This document shows, piece by piece, positions 28,516-37,033 of a DNA stretch of 64,000 nucleotides. The notes under the pieces are model-generated. The model was not told where the DNA came from and did no database searches. It saw only the letters and a program-made list of their open reading frames with translations. Within the stretch, counting starts at the first letter, position 1. The number at the start of each line of letters is the position of its first letter. The DNA lies in contig NZ_JABBNB010000008.1 of assembly GCF_012933505.1 (NCBI RefSeq), positions 1 through 64,000 of the forward strand, in the 5' to 3' direction. The translations under genes and the position numbers were made by a program. This stretch comes from Gordonia asplenii (GTDB lineage Bacteria > Actinomycetota > Actinomycetes > Mycobacteriales > Mycobacteriaceae).

Positions 28516-28986
28516 CTACCTCGTGCCGCTCGCGTAGGCTTGGCAAGCAAGTGCGTCGGCGGAGTTGGCGTAGTTCCACAGTTGCGAGGCCGACGTCGGT
28601 GCCGATTGCCGTGGACGTGATCGCAGTAGGGACCGCGCCGTCGGCGGTCACCGGGCGCAAGTAGCGGATCGTCAGGTGCTTCGGCGTGGACACGCCAGCG
28701 TGCGCCGCAGCAGATAGCGCCAGATGCCCGAGAACTGCTCCGTGGAAGATTTCCCACGGGTTGCGAGTAGGCTCACTGAAGCCCAATGTGACTGAGCCGG
28801 TGGAAGATTCGATCTGCACGGCATCGTCGAAGAGAGTGCAGGCGTGCAGACGAACGCTCATGTCACTGGTCAGAGTCCACCGCTGGCAAACCACCTCGAC
28901 GGATCCGTCGTGCCGCCGCGTGACAGCTAACCCGAGGTACCCCGCGATCTGATCGGGGGAGCGTCGAGCATCGGTGTCGCGGTCAC
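28516..28986 (-). pseudogene. PaaI-type thioesterase with two frameshifts
   Basis: A hot-dog thioesterase can be rebuilt only by two frame changes. From a GTG overlapping the ACAD stop, the frame reads VTATPMLDAP and goes out of phase at a run of five G/C (28955-28959); removing one base gives DQIAGYLGLAVTRRHDGSVE. The central frame holds NPWEIFHGAVLGHLALSAAAHAG and HLTIRYLRPVTADG. Near 28568 a second extra base separates ATVELR from the natural end NSADALACQAYASGTR and its TAG at 28516. Both shifts are +1, so a real pseudogene or two assembly errors are possible. About 150 residues when repaired. Confidence 0.72.
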
Positions 28987-30155
28987 AATCCCATCGATCG
29001 GCCGATGATTTCCTTCATGATCTCGGTGGTGCCACCGTAGATCGTTTGGATACGGGCGTCCACGAAAGCCCTGCTCACCGGATACTCGCGCATGTAGCCG
29101 TATCCGCCGTGCAACTGCAGGCAGCGGTCTGCGGTGCGTAGCTGCAGTTCGGTGGTCCACCACTTTGCCTTTGCGGCCTGAACCGAGGAAAGCTCTTTGC
29201 GCACAAGTAGATCCACGCAGTGATCCACGAACACGCGTGCGATGCTGATCTCTGTCTCCAATTCGGCGAGCACGAATCGGCTGTTCTGGAACGACCCGAT
29301 CGGCTGGCCAAATGCCTTGCGTTCCTTGACGTAGTCCATGGTCCGCGCCAGAGTTCCCTCCGCGGCCCCGACGGCTGAGACGGCGAGTGACAACCGCTCC
29401 TGGGGGAGGTTGCGCATCAATTGGAGAAAGCCTTCGCCTTCGGTGCCGAGGCGATTGGCGACGGGCACTCGCACGTCGGTGAAACTCAGTTCGCTGGTGT
29501 CTTGGCCGTGCAAACCGAGCTTGTCGAGGTTGCGTCCCTTCTCGAATCCCGTTGTCCCCGTTTCGACGACGATCAAGGTCAGCCCCTTGTGTCGATCGTC
29601 GGAGGTGCGTGCGGCGACGATGACCAGGTCGCAGTTCTGTCCGTTCGAGATGAACGTCTTTGCGCCGTTGATGACGTACTCGTCGCCGTCGCGCACCGCG
29701 CCGGTCGCGATGCCAGACAAGTCGCTGCCGGTGCCGGGTTCGGTCATGGCGATGGCGCCGATGAGTTCGCCCGAGGTGAGGCCGGGCAGCCAGCGTGCCT
29801 TCTGCTCGTCGTTGGTCAGACCGAGTAGGTAGGGTCCGACGACGTCGTTCTGCAGCGCGAGTCCAAGGCCGGCCGATCCCAGCCCGGCCCTGGAGAACTC
29901 ATCGTTGACGATCGCATTGAATCGGAAGTCGTCGATGCCCGCGCCGCCGAACTCCTCGGGTGTGGCGAAGAGCAGAAGGCCGGCTTCACCCGCCTGTGCG
30001 AAGAACTCGCGGTCGACGACCTTCGTGGCTTCCCATCGCTCGAAGTGCGGCACCACGTTGCGTTCGATGAATGTGCTGACGGTGTCTCGGAACTGGGCAT
30101 GTTCTGGGCCATGGATGGTGCTGGCCCCCGCGGTACCTGTGAGCTGTGCGGTCAT
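28983..30155 (-). CDS. Acyl-CoA dehydrogenase, long-chain (LCAD-like)
   Basis: A 390-residue acyl-CoA dehydrogenase. AMTEPGTGSDLSGIATGA, the KAFGQPIGSFQNSRF loop and CLQLHGGYGYMREYP are typical. The C-terminus TIYGGTTEIMKEIIGR and the glutamate in NLPQERLSLA match the LCAD type, where that glutamate is the base. The ATG at 30155 has AGGAG nine bases upstream. No stop separates it from the crotonase remnant upstream (30156-30590), so a longer 536-residue product is possible. Confidence 0.88.
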   Translation of the reverse strand: MTAQLTGTAGASTIHGPEHAQFRDTVSTFIERNVVPHFERWEATKVVDREFFAQAGEAGLLLFATPEEFGGAGIDDFRFNAIVNDEFSRAGLGSAGLGLALQNDVVGPYLLGLTNDEQKARWLPGLTSGELIGAIAMTEPGTGSDLSGIATGAVRDGDEYVINGAKTFISNGQNCDLVIVAARTSDDRHKGLTLIVVETGTTGFEKGRNLDKLGLHGQDTSELSFTDVRVPVANRLGTEGEGFLQLMRNLPQERLSLAVSAVGAAEGTLARTMDYVKERKAFGQPIGSFQNSRFVLAELETEISIARVFVDHCVDLLVRKELSSVQAAKAKWWTTELQLRTADRCLQLHGGYGYMREYPVSRAFVDARIQTIYGGTTEIMKEIIGRSMGL

Positions 30156-30590
30156 AATGTGTTCTCCTGCAATTGGTTTCGGCTGCCGTACTGACGAATG
30201 CAGCTGCCTGCCCGGCTCCTGAGATTTCAGGCTGGTGTTCTCGTCGGTGGCGTCGACGGAGGCCTTGACGGACGCGACGGCTACCCGGGAGAGTCCGCCG
30301 ATCCGTTCGGCGTAAGTCACCACGGCGTCGTCGAGCGCGTCGGCGGCGACCGACTGCAGCGCCACGCCCAGTGCGGAGGCTTCGGCGCCGGTGATTGGAC
30401 GCCCGGTCAGGATGAGGTCGAGAGCACGCTGATGCCCGACGAGTCGCGGTAGGTTCCAGGTTGCACCGAGGTCGGGCAACATCGTCAGGTTCTGTGCGTT
30501 GTGGCGATCGGGGCGGTTGAGTTCGACGTGTCGCCGCGCACCGGTGCCGGTGACGCTGATGGCGGTGTACTGCGCCGACATCGCATCCAT
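30156..30590 (-). pseudogene. Crotonase remnant, internally deleted, in frame with the ACAD
   Basis: From the ATG at 30590 (GGGAG upstream) the frame reads a crotonase start (ISVTGTGARRHVELNRPDRHNAQNL). It then jumps to the late part (TWNLPRLVGHQRALDLILTGRPI, EASALGVALQSVAADAL). About 100 residues with the oxyanion hole and catalytic positions are missing. The frame continues without stop through about 40 unrelated residues into the ACAD start. It is either an inactive remnant or the N-terminal part of a fused protein. Confidence 0.7.
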
Positions 30591-30610
30591 GATGATTCTC
30601 CCGAAATTAT

Positions 30611-30654
30611 TCGAACAAGATGTTCGGCTTCCTGATAACGTACATCGTGTTCGA
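30611..30654. promoter_or_regulatory. Putative TetR operators
   Basis: CGAACA-AGA-TGTTCG (30612-30626) is a perfect palindrome. TCGAACACGATGTACG lies on the other strand at 30639-30654. Both share CGAACA-N-GATGT, also found at 27463-27476. They lie between the divergent crotonase-remnant/ACAD unit and the TetR gene. Confidence 0.6.
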
Positions 30655-30731
30655 GTTTTACGCCAGCGCGCTCCCGCGGCGCCGACGGTGTGTGCGTGGG
30701 GCGGCCCCAGCGCGAGCGATAGGATGGCGCG

Positions 30732-31361
30732 ATGCCAACGCGACAGCGAGAACCGGCCCGCACGCCCGGACGGGAGCGCCAACGAGCTGCCACAATTCGT
30801 CGGGCCACCGAGGCCGCAGAGGCGCTGCTGGTGGAAGGTGTCCCGTTTGCGGACCTGAGCGTCGAGCAAGTGATTTCACGAGCCGGCATTGCTCGGTCGA
30901 CGTTTTATGCGCACTTCGACGATCTGGGGCATCTGTTGCGCGCGCTCGGCGAAGGCGTCGTCGGCGATGTGGTCGACGCGGCGCGCCTGTGGATGGGTCT
31001 GGAAGACGGAGTGAGTCACGACAAACTGCGCGCCGCTGTGGAGCAGATCATCAAGACGTATCGAAAGCGGCAGCGACTATTGGCCGCGTTGGCAGAGGCG
31101 TCGACGTCGGATCCGGTTGTCCGCGAGGAATTCCACAGCATGTTCGCTGCCGGCCATGCCGAACTGGCCAAACACATCGAGCGCGGGCAGGCGGCCGGCT
31201 TTGTCCGACCCGACGTTGACCCCGAACCGACCGCCGGGTGGATCGTGTGGATGGTCGAACGGGGGCTTTACCAGCAGGTGCGGGTGGCCAAGCCCCGCAT
31301 GGTCCAGCGAAACGTGGACGCGCTGACCGACATCATCTGGCAGACGCTGTATCGGTTGTGA
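30732..31361 (+). CDS. TetR-family repressor
   Basis: A 209-residue TetR regulator with a basic N-terminal arm (QREPARTPGRERQRAATIRR) and the HTH VEQVISRAGIARSTFYAHFDD. The ligand domain (EQIIKTYRKRQRLLAALAEA) is unassigned. Divergent from the ACAD unit. The motif CGAACA-N-GATGT upstream of it and in the FadD/crotonase divergent promoter at 27.5 kb suggests it controls both. Confidence 0.88.
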   Translation: MPTRQREPARTPGRERQRAATIRRATEAAEALLVEGVPFADLSVEQVISRAGIARSTFYAHFDDLGHLLRALGEGVVGDVVDAARLWMGLEDGVSHDKLRAAVEQIIKTYRKRQRLLAALAEASTSDPVVREEFHSMFAAGHAELAKHIERGQAAGFVRPDVDPEPTAGWIVWMVERGLYQQVRVAKPRMVQRNVDALTDIIWQTLYRL

Positions 31362-31499
31362 GATCGCCTGTGGGTCGGATCTTCCCGTCACGTTTGACGA
31401 GTCGGATTGTGATCGCTCCGCGGGACGTCATCCGCCCAGGGCCATGTTCTGGTGGGTCGCACACGAAGGATTTGCGCTGTGACTACCGCTGTGGTTTGA

Positions 31500-31740
31500 C
31501 TCCGGAGCTACCGGCCCACCTTGCGGTAGGCGCTCAATGGTCGATGTGGCGCTATCGATCTCAAGCGTGGACAGCGGCACCAAGCCGACGCCCATCGGGG
31601 CTGCGCCGACGCGCGGCGGGCGCGATGGTCCTGAACGCCCAGCGCCGGCCGGGCCTTTCAGTGAGCCAATCGCCCAGCATCGGACCGGCAACTGAGGACG
31701 CAGCCAATACCGCGCCCATCATGTCAGGTACTTGCCACGA
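31500..31740 (-). pseudogene. MFS transporter fragment (EmrB/QacA-like)
   Basis: On the minus strand a reading frame from the ATG near 31725 gives GAVLAASSVAGPMLGDWLTE followed by RPGRRWAFRTIAPA. This is the motif C / TM5 region of 14-TM drug antiporters (GxxxGPxxGGxLT...WRWxF). The frame soon loses similarity and there is no start domain or second half. It is a decayed fragment of a few dozen recognisable codons; the rest of 31362-31809 holds no gene I can support. Confidence 0.5.
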
Positions 31741-31809
31741 TCGCGGGCGGGCGCGACGTCGGCGATGGCGGACTTGACAAGATCATCAAATGCCGCCGAG
31801 GCCGTGTCG

Positions 31810-32814
31810 TCAGGCCTGGTAGCGCTGCACCTCGTCCTCGACGACCGAGAGTTCTCCTTCGCGTACCAGATGCTGCAGATGTGACCGGACTTCCAGGACT
31901 GCAGTCATCGCGTGCAGGGGGGCGAGGTCGCTGATGGTGCGTGCATGGCGGGTCCAACGCATCTGCTCGGCGACGGCGAACGCAGTCGTGTGGCCGGCGG
32001 CCACCAGATCGCGTATCTCCGAAAGACGTAGACGGTGATGCTCCAACAATTCCGCAGCGCGCGGCTGCGTCGCGAACGATGTCGACCCGTGTGCGGGCAG
32101 CATGAGGCCATCCGCAGCGTCGACGAACTTGCGCAGCGAAGCCAGATACGATGTCAGCGGCGAGTCTTCCGGGATGTGCTCGAACCCCAGCGAGGGGGTG
32201 ATCCGTGGGAGAAGGTGATCGCCGGTGAACAGCAGCGGGGTGTCGACTAGCTCGTACACCGTGTGTCCGCGCGTGTGTCCGGGCGTCCAATGCGACCGCA
32301 AACGGTAAGCGCCGCAAGCAAATTCCTGGCGATCGGCGATCCACTGGTCGGGAGGGCCGAATGGCTGCTCGGTCTCGAAGTCTTCCAGTTCCAGGCGGTC
32401 GACGGCGTCGGCGAGTTCTGTTGCGCCGCATCGCCGTAGAAGGGCGGCTTGATGTGGATACGGACCGTGAGACATGTCGAACGCGTCGATCGTGTGATGC
32501 TCCTCGCGACCGAGATACACCGGAATGCCGTGCCGTTGTTGCCATTCCAGCGCGCGGGTGTAGTGATCCCAATGTGAATGAGTCACGAAAATCTGCTCGA
32601 CGTCGGCCGGGGTGGCGTCCAATTCCGATAGGGCGCGTCGGATCGCGTGCTCGCTCGGCTCGTCATTCCATCCCGGGTCGATCAGAGTGATTCCGGACGG
32701 CCCGATGATTGCGAAACAATTGATCTCGCGGAGGTCTGGGAGGGGTAGCGGGAGAGGGATGTGTCGGACGTCATCGGCGAGGAGCTGGCTGTACTGCTGC
32801 GAAGCTGTTGTCAC
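31810..32814 (-). CDS. Metallo-beta-lactamase-fold hydrolase
   Basis: A 334-residue MBL-fold protein. Metal motif FVTHSHWDHYTRA, later histidines in HWTPGHTRGHTVYE and LLFTGDHLLP, and a C-terminal helical DUF-like region. LACTB2-like members hydrolyse thioesters or related bonds, so an acyl-CoA hydrolase role fits the surroundings but is inference. The GTG at 32814 is preceded by AAGG; a TTG at 32835 has no ribosome site. It is divergent from an SDR across an AT-rich promoter. Confidence 0.83.
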   Translation of the reverse strand: MTTASQQYSQLLADDVRHIPLPLPLPDLREINCFAIIGPSGITLIDPGWNDEPSEHAIRRALSELDATPADVEQIFVTHSHWDHYTRALEWQQRHGIPVYLGREEHHTIDAFDMSHGPYPHQAALLRRCGATELADAVDRLELEDFETEQPFGPPDQWIADRQEFACGAYRLRSHWTPGHTRGHTVYELVDTPLLFTGDHLLPRITPSLGFEHIPEDSPLTSYLASLRKFVDAADGLMLPAHGSTSFATQPRAAELLEHHRLRLSEIRDLVAAGHTTAFAVAEQMRWTRHARTISDLAPLHAMTAVLEVRSHLQHLVREGELSVVEDEVQRYQA

Positions 32815-32833
32815 AACGGGGCCTTGCCTTTCC

Positions 32834-32864
32834 AATTTAAATTAATCTATATTTGATTCGAATC
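32834..32864. promoter_or_regulatory. AT-rich divergent operator (region-4 motif, site 1)
   Basis: An AT-rich block in GC-rich DNA with two small palindromes, AATTTAAATT (32834-32843) and GATTCGAATC (32855-32864). Bases 32834-32859 match 37863-37888 in 22 of 26 positions. It lies between the divergent MBL and SDR genes, so a regulator bound here would control both. Confidence 0.55.
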
Positions 32865-32886
32865 GTACCGAATGGAAGGGGCAGTC

Positions 32887-33750
32887 GTGACGGGTGTAGT
32901 GGATCGAGTCGTGATCGTAACCGGAGCAGGGGGAGGGCTCGGCCGCGAGTACGCTCTGTCGTTGGCGTCACACGGTGCCAAGGTTGTGGTCAATGACCTC
33001 GGTGGGGCACGCGATGGTTCCGGCGCGGGCTCGGCGATGGCCGATGGTGTCGTCGCCGAGATCAAGGAGACAGGCGGCGAGGCCGTCGCCAACTACGATT
33101 CGGTGGCCACTCCTCAAGGCGCTGCCGCGATGGTGCAGGCCGCGGTGGCAACCTTCGGTGCAGTGCACGGAGTCGTCAGCAACGCGGGCATTCTCCGTGA
33201 CGCCTCGTTCGCCAAGATGTCCGACGAGCAGTGGGACGCCGTTGTCCAGGTGCACCTCTACGGCGGATACAACATGGCACGGGCGGCCTGGTCACACTTC
33301 CGCGAGCAGAAGTTCGGTCGGATCGTGTTTGTGACCTCGACGTCGGGACTGTACGGCAACTTCGGCCAGGCCAACTATGGTGCGGCAAAACTGGGTCTGG
33401 TGGGCCTGATGAACACCCTCGCGATCGAAGGTGCGAAGAGCGGTATCACCGCTAACGCCGTTGCGCCGCTGGCCGCGACTCGCATGACCGAAGACATCGC
33501 GCCCGCAGAATTCTTGGCGAAACTGCCGCCCGCGTTCGTGGCGCCGGTCATCACACACCTGGTCTCCGAGGAGTGCACCGATACCGCCAACGTGTTCGTC
33601 GTCGGCGGCGGGCAGGTACAGCGTGTGCAGCAATTCGCCAACGCGGGAGTCCAGTTTGCGCAGCCGCCCACGCCGCAGGAAGTGGCACAGAAGTGGTCGG
33701 AGATCACCGATATGTCGGTAGCCGTGCCGGGAAAGAATCCGCTGGGGTGA
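32887..33750 (+). CDS. SDR, 3-hydroxyacyl-CoA dehydrogenase (HSD17B4/MFE-2 type)
   Basis: A 287-residue SDR with TGAGGGLGREYALSLA, NDLGGARDG after the second strand (typical of MFE-2 type 3R-hydroxyacyl-CoA dehydrogenases), SNAGIL, and the catalytic S...YGAAK (GLYGNFGQANYGAAKLG). The C-terminal extension (VQFAQPPTPQEVAQKWSEI) matches that type. The GTG at 32887 follows AAGGGG and is preferred to the ATG at 32872. Monocistronic, ending at a stem-loop. Confidence 0.87.
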   Translation: MTGVVDRVVIVTGAGGGLGREYALSLASHGAKVVVNDLGGARDGSGAGSAMADGVVAEIKETGGEAVANYDSVATPQGAAAMVQAAVATFGAVHGVVSNAGILRDASFAKMSDEQWDAVVQVHLYGGYNMARAAWSHFREQKFGRIVFVTSTSGLYGNFGQANYGAAKLGLVGLMNTLAIEGAKSGITANAVAPLAATRMTEDIAPAEFLAKLPPAFVAPVITHLVSEECTDTANVFVVGGGQVQRVQQFANAGVQFAQPPTPQEVAQKWSEITDMSVAVPGKNPLG

Positions 33751-33898
33751 TCGCGTCAGTGACGACCGGCGATCCTGCCACCTGTCGCAGCATGGTTGGC
33801 CGGTAACGGCGTCGAGGTACTCGGGCCAGTCGTGGTGGCGCGGGTGGGAATTGGGCAACCGAATATCACCTCGACGGTGTTCGATGAATCCGGCCGAT

Positions 33899-33946
33899 CG
33901 TGGGTGCTTCGCGAACCGCCGGTCTGCGCTTCGCGAGGCACCCACG
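33899..33946. terminator. Stem-loop between convergent SDR and ACAD genes
   Basis: CGTGGGTGCTTCGCGAA (33899-33915) pairs with TTCGCGAGGCACCCACG (33930-33946) with one mismatch around a 14-base loop. It lies in the 278-bp gap between converging genes. The rest of 33751-34028 shows no gene. Confidence 0.62.
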
Positions 33947-34028
33947 ACATGGAGCCGACGTCGCACCACCATCGACCGCGACGCCGGGTCGGATCGGAGA
34001 TCGACGGCGGTACGAGTAGAAACTTCAG

Positions 34029-35183
34029 TCATTTCTCGCGCGCGATTTCCCGGCCGATGATCTCTTTCATCACCTCGGTGGTGCCGCCGTAGATCGTCTG
34101 GATCCGGGTGTCGATGTACGCCTTGCCGACCGCGTACTCGCGCATGTACCCGTATCCGCCGTGCAACTGCAGGCAGCGGTCGATGACCCGTTTCTGCAGT
34201 TCGCTTATGTACCACTTGCCTTTTGCGGCGTCGACGGCGGTGAGAGTACCCGCGTTGTAGGCGAGCACACTGCGGTCCACATATGCTTCGGCGACATCGA
34301 TCTCGGTCTCCAATTCGGCGAGCTCAAAGCGTGTCGTTTGAAAGTCCACCAATCGCTGCCCGAACATCGGCCGGTCCTTGCAATAGTCGACGGTGAGATC
34401 GAATATCGCGCGTGTGGTCGCGATCGCCTTGGCAGACAACCCAAGCCGTTCGCGCGGCAGATGACTCATCAGGTACCCCAAACCGCGACCCTCTTCGCCG
34501 AGCAGATTCGACGCCGGGACCCGCGCATCGGCGAAGAACAATTCTGCGGTGTCTTGGGCGGGCAGTCCGATCTTGTCGAGCTTGCGGCCGCGCTCGAATC
34601 CCGGAGTGTCTCGCTCGACGACGAACAGAGAAAATCCCCGCGAACCGCCCACCGGGTCGGTGCGCGCGGCCACCACCAGCACATCGGCCATGATGCCGCT
34701 GGAGATGAACGTCTTCTGCCCGTTGAGAATCCAGTGATCGCCGTCGCGGGTTGCGCTAGTGCGGATGCCCCGTAGATCGCTACCCGCACCGGGTTCGGTC
34801 ATCGCCAGCGCGCCGATGATCTCGCCCGCCGCGAAGCCAGGCAGCCAACGCTGCTTCTGCGAGTCGTTGGTGAGATCGAGCAGATAATGCAGCACCAGGT
34901 CGTCCTGCAGGCTCAGCGTCAATCCGAACGACAGCGCGTTGATTCGAGCGATCTCCTCGCACACCACCATCCGATAGCGATAATCGGATTCGCCTGAGCC
35001 GCCGTACTGTTCAGGGATCTGCAGGGCGTACAACCCCGTTTTCGCGGCACGCGCGAACACCGATCGATCGATCCACTTATCGTCGTCCCACTGGTCGGCG
35101 AATGGAGCCACCTCCCTGTCCAGGAACTCGCGCACCGACTCCCGATAGAGCTCGTGGTCGGCGTCATACAGGTTGCGTTCCAT
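34029..35183 (-). CDS. Acyl-CoA dehydrogenase, LCAD-like
   Basis: A 384-residue acyl-CoA dehydrogenase closely resembling the one at 28983. It has AMTEPGAGSDLRGIRTS, MFGQRLVDFQTTRFE, CLQLHGGYGYMREYA and TIYGGTTEVMKEIIGR, with the probable catalytic glutamate in HLPRERLGLS. The ATG at 35183 lies 4 bp after the thiolase stop; upstream codons in frame overlap the thiolase and are rejected. It would supply the enoyl-CoA for this beta-oxidation set. Confidence 0.9.
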   Translation of the reverse strand: MERNLYDADHELYRESVREFLDREVAPFADQWDDDKWIDRSVFARAAKTGLYALQIPEQYGGSGESDYRYRMVVCEEIARINALSFGLTLSLQDDLVLHYLLDLTNDSQKQRWLPGFAAGEIIGALAMTEPGAGSDLRGIRTSATRDGDHWILNGQKTFISSGIMADVLVVAARTDPVGGSRGFSLFVVERDTPGFERGRKLDKIGLPAQDTAELFFADARVPASNLLGEEGRGLGYLMSHLPRERLGLSAKAIATTRAIFDLTVDYCKDRPMFGQRLVDFQTTRFELAELETEIDVAEAYVDRSVLAYNAGTLTAVDAAKGKWYISELQKRVIDRCLQLHGGYGYMREYAVGKAYIDTRIQTIYGGTTEVMKEIIGREIAREK

Positions 35184-35187
35184 CGGG

Positions 35188-36339
35188 TCACAGTCGCTCG
35201 ATGATCGTGACGTTGGCCTGCCCGCCGCCCTCGCACATCGTTTGCAGACCATAGCGGCCGCCGGTGCGCTCCAACTCGTGCAGCAGGGATGTCATCAGTC
35301 GGGCGCCGGTCGCGCCGATCGGATGGCCGAGGGCGATCGCGCCACCGTTGATGTTGACCTTTGCCGGGTCGGCGCCGATTTCGGCAAGCCACGAAAGGAC
35401 AACGGGGGCAAAGGCTTCGTTGATCTCCACGGCATCGATATCGTCGATGGTCATGCCGGCGCGCTTCAGTGCGTGTTGTGTCGCCGGGATGGGTGCCGCC
35501 AGCATCATGACCGGATCGGCGCCGCGCACCGAGATGTGGTGCACTCGCGCCCGGGGTGTGAAACCGTACCGGCTGACCGCTGCTTCGGACGCGACCAACA
35601 GAGCGGCGGCGCCGTCGGAGATCTGGCTGGCCACCCCGGCGGTCAGAACTCCGTCGGCGGTGAGGGTCTTGAGACCGGCCATCTTCTCCAACGTGGTGTC
35701 CGCGCGGGGACCCTCGTCGACCGACACACCCTCGAACTCGCTGATCTCCCGTTCGAAGCGGCCCTCGGCGATGGCCCGCAATGCGCGTTGGTGGCTGTCG
35801 TAGGCGAACTTCTCATTGTCTTCGCGGGACAGCTTCCATTGGGCGGCAATCATTTCCGCGCCGCGGAACTGGGAGATTTCCTCGTCGCCGTAGCGTGCAT
35901 GCCACCCCTTCGAACCGGTCCAGGGGTTGGTGGATCCGAAGGGCTCACCCGCGCCGAATGCCGACAGGATGGGGAACTGGCTCATCTTCTGTACGCCGCC
36001 GGCGACGATCAGATCCGACGTTCCGCTCATCACCGCCTGCGCGGCGAAATGTACGGCCTGCTGGGACGATCCGCATTGCCGGTCGATCGTCACGCCGGGC
36101 ACGTTCTCCGGCAGCCCGGCGGCCAGGGCGGCGGTCCGGGCGATGTCGCCGGCCTGGGCGCCGATGTTGTCCAGACAGCCCAGGATGACGTCGTCGATCT
36201 CGGCGGTGTCGAAGTGGTTGCGTCCGACGACAGTCTTGATGACATGTGCGGCCATGTCCGCGGGGTGTGACTCCGCGAAGCCGCCGCCTCGCTTGCCGAC
36301 CGCGGTGCGCACGGCGTCGACGATATATGCCTCAGGCAT
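35188..36339 (-). CDS. Acetyl-CoA acetyltransferase (thiolase)
   Basis: A 383-residue thiolase with the nucleophilic cysteine in DRQCGSSQQA, NEAFAP, GGAIALGHPIGATG for the catalytic histidine, and the second cysteine in CEGGGQ. It cleaves a 3-ketoacyl-CoA. The ATG at 36339 has AAAGGA upstream. It begins a two-gene operon with the ACAD. The 52-bp gap to the TetR gene holds an AT-rich motif related to the site before 51033. Confidence 0.92.
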   Translation of the reverse strand: MPEAYIVDAVRTAVGKRGGGFAESHPADMAAHVIKTVVGRNHFDTAEIDDVILGCLDNIGAQAGDIARTAALAAGLPENVPGVTIDRQCGSSQQAVHFAAQAVMSGTSDLIVAGGVQKMSQFPILSAFGAGEPFGSTNPWTGSKGWHARYGDEEISQFRGAEMIAAQWKLSREDNEKFAYDSHQRALRAIAEGRFEREISEFEGVSVDEGPRADTTLEKMAGLKTLTADGVLTAGVASQISDGAAALLVASEAAVSRYGFTPRARVHHISVRGADPVMMLAAPIPATQHALKRAGMTIDDIDAVEINEAFAPVVLSWLAEIGADPAKVNINGGAIALGHPIGATGARLMTSLLHELERTGGRYGLQTMCEGGGQANVTIIERL

Positions 36340-36368
36340 GGGTGTTCCTTTCGATCTGGGATGGCTAG

Positions 36369-36390
36369 AATTTAACATAGAATCAAAAAT
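36369..36390. promoter_or_regulatory. AT-rich operator before the thiolase (site 3)
   Basis: An AT-rich block containing two TAGAAT elements (TAGAATTTAACATAGAATC). Read on the minus strand, 21 bases match 51006-51026 in 18 positions, sharing TTTTTGATT and GTTAAATT. It sits 30 bp upstream of the thiolase start. Confidence 0.5.
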
Positions 36391-36391
36391 A

Positions 36392-37033
36392 TCAGTGTTG
36401 GGGCGGCGATCCGCGCAGCCCGGCGTCGATGATCGAGCAGGCGGTGCGCACGAGGTCCTCGATCGGCTGCCCCGGTGTCCACCACTCGGCGGCCCAGTTG
36501 AGTGCGCCGATCACCAGCATGCGTGCCAAGGACAGGTCAAGACCGCCATCGATGTGACCCGAGTCCCGCCCCTGAATCAGCAGTGCGCGCCACATGTCGT
36601 GATACGTGTCGCTCTCGGAGTGCATCTGGCTCCGGATCGGCTCGGGGACGTGGCCCGCATTGCGGCTGACCGCCTTCGCGAAGTCGGACAACTCGAGCTG
36701 AATCTGCAAGTGAGCGGTGACCGCGGCCCGCAACTGCGCCGGCCAGCCGTCCGGCGCGGCGGCCTCGATGGCGGCGGCGACGTGGTCGCGGACACGTTGC
36801 TGGCCGACGCGTAGGGTTGCCGCGACCAGGTCGTCTCGCGACTCGAAGTGGTAGTACACGGCGGGGCTTCGAACTCCGGCGAGGTCGGCGATGTCGTCGA
36901 GTCGCGTCTGTCCGTACCCGTTGGCGGCCAACACGGTTGCGGCGCTGCGCAGCAGTCGCTCACGGGTGTCCCGGGGGCGTCGTGCACCTTCCGTGCGGCC
37001 CTTGCCCGGAGTGCGCGTGGTGGTCGCGCTCAT
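36392..37033 (-). CDS. TetR-family repressor of the region-4 catabolic genes
   Basis: A 213-residue TetR regulator. Basic arm GKGRTEGARRPRDTRERLL, HTH RLDDIADLAGVRSPAVYYHFESRD (key residues only), and a ligand domain ending LNWAAEWWTPGQPIEDLV. The last segment matches the TetR at 61139 (LNWAAEWWSPRRGSVEKVV), so the two are paralogues. Its start overlaps the SDR stop (ATGA), so both are made from one message. AT-rich sites at 32834, 36369, 37863 and 51006 are its likely targets. Confidence 0.88.
   Translation of the reverse strand: MSATTTRTPGKGRTEGARRPRDTRERLLRSAATVLAANGYGQTRLDDIADLAGVRSPAVYYHFESRDDLVAATLRVGQQRVRDHVAAAIEAAAPDGWPAQLRAAVTAHLQIQLELSDFAKAVSRNAGHVPEPIRSQMHSESDTYHDMWRALLIQGRDSGHIDGGLDLSLARMLVIGALNWAAEWWTPGQPIEDLVRTACSIIDAGLRGSPPQH

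Noticed and set aside
30591..30869. N-terminal extension of the crotonase remnant
   Set aside because: It overlaps the divergent TetR gene and promoter, is low-complexity and lacks a ribosome site; the ATG at 30590 has one.
33751..34028. A small gene between the SDR and ACAD
   Set aside because: Open frames here are antisense extensions of neighbours; only a convergent stem-loop can be supported.
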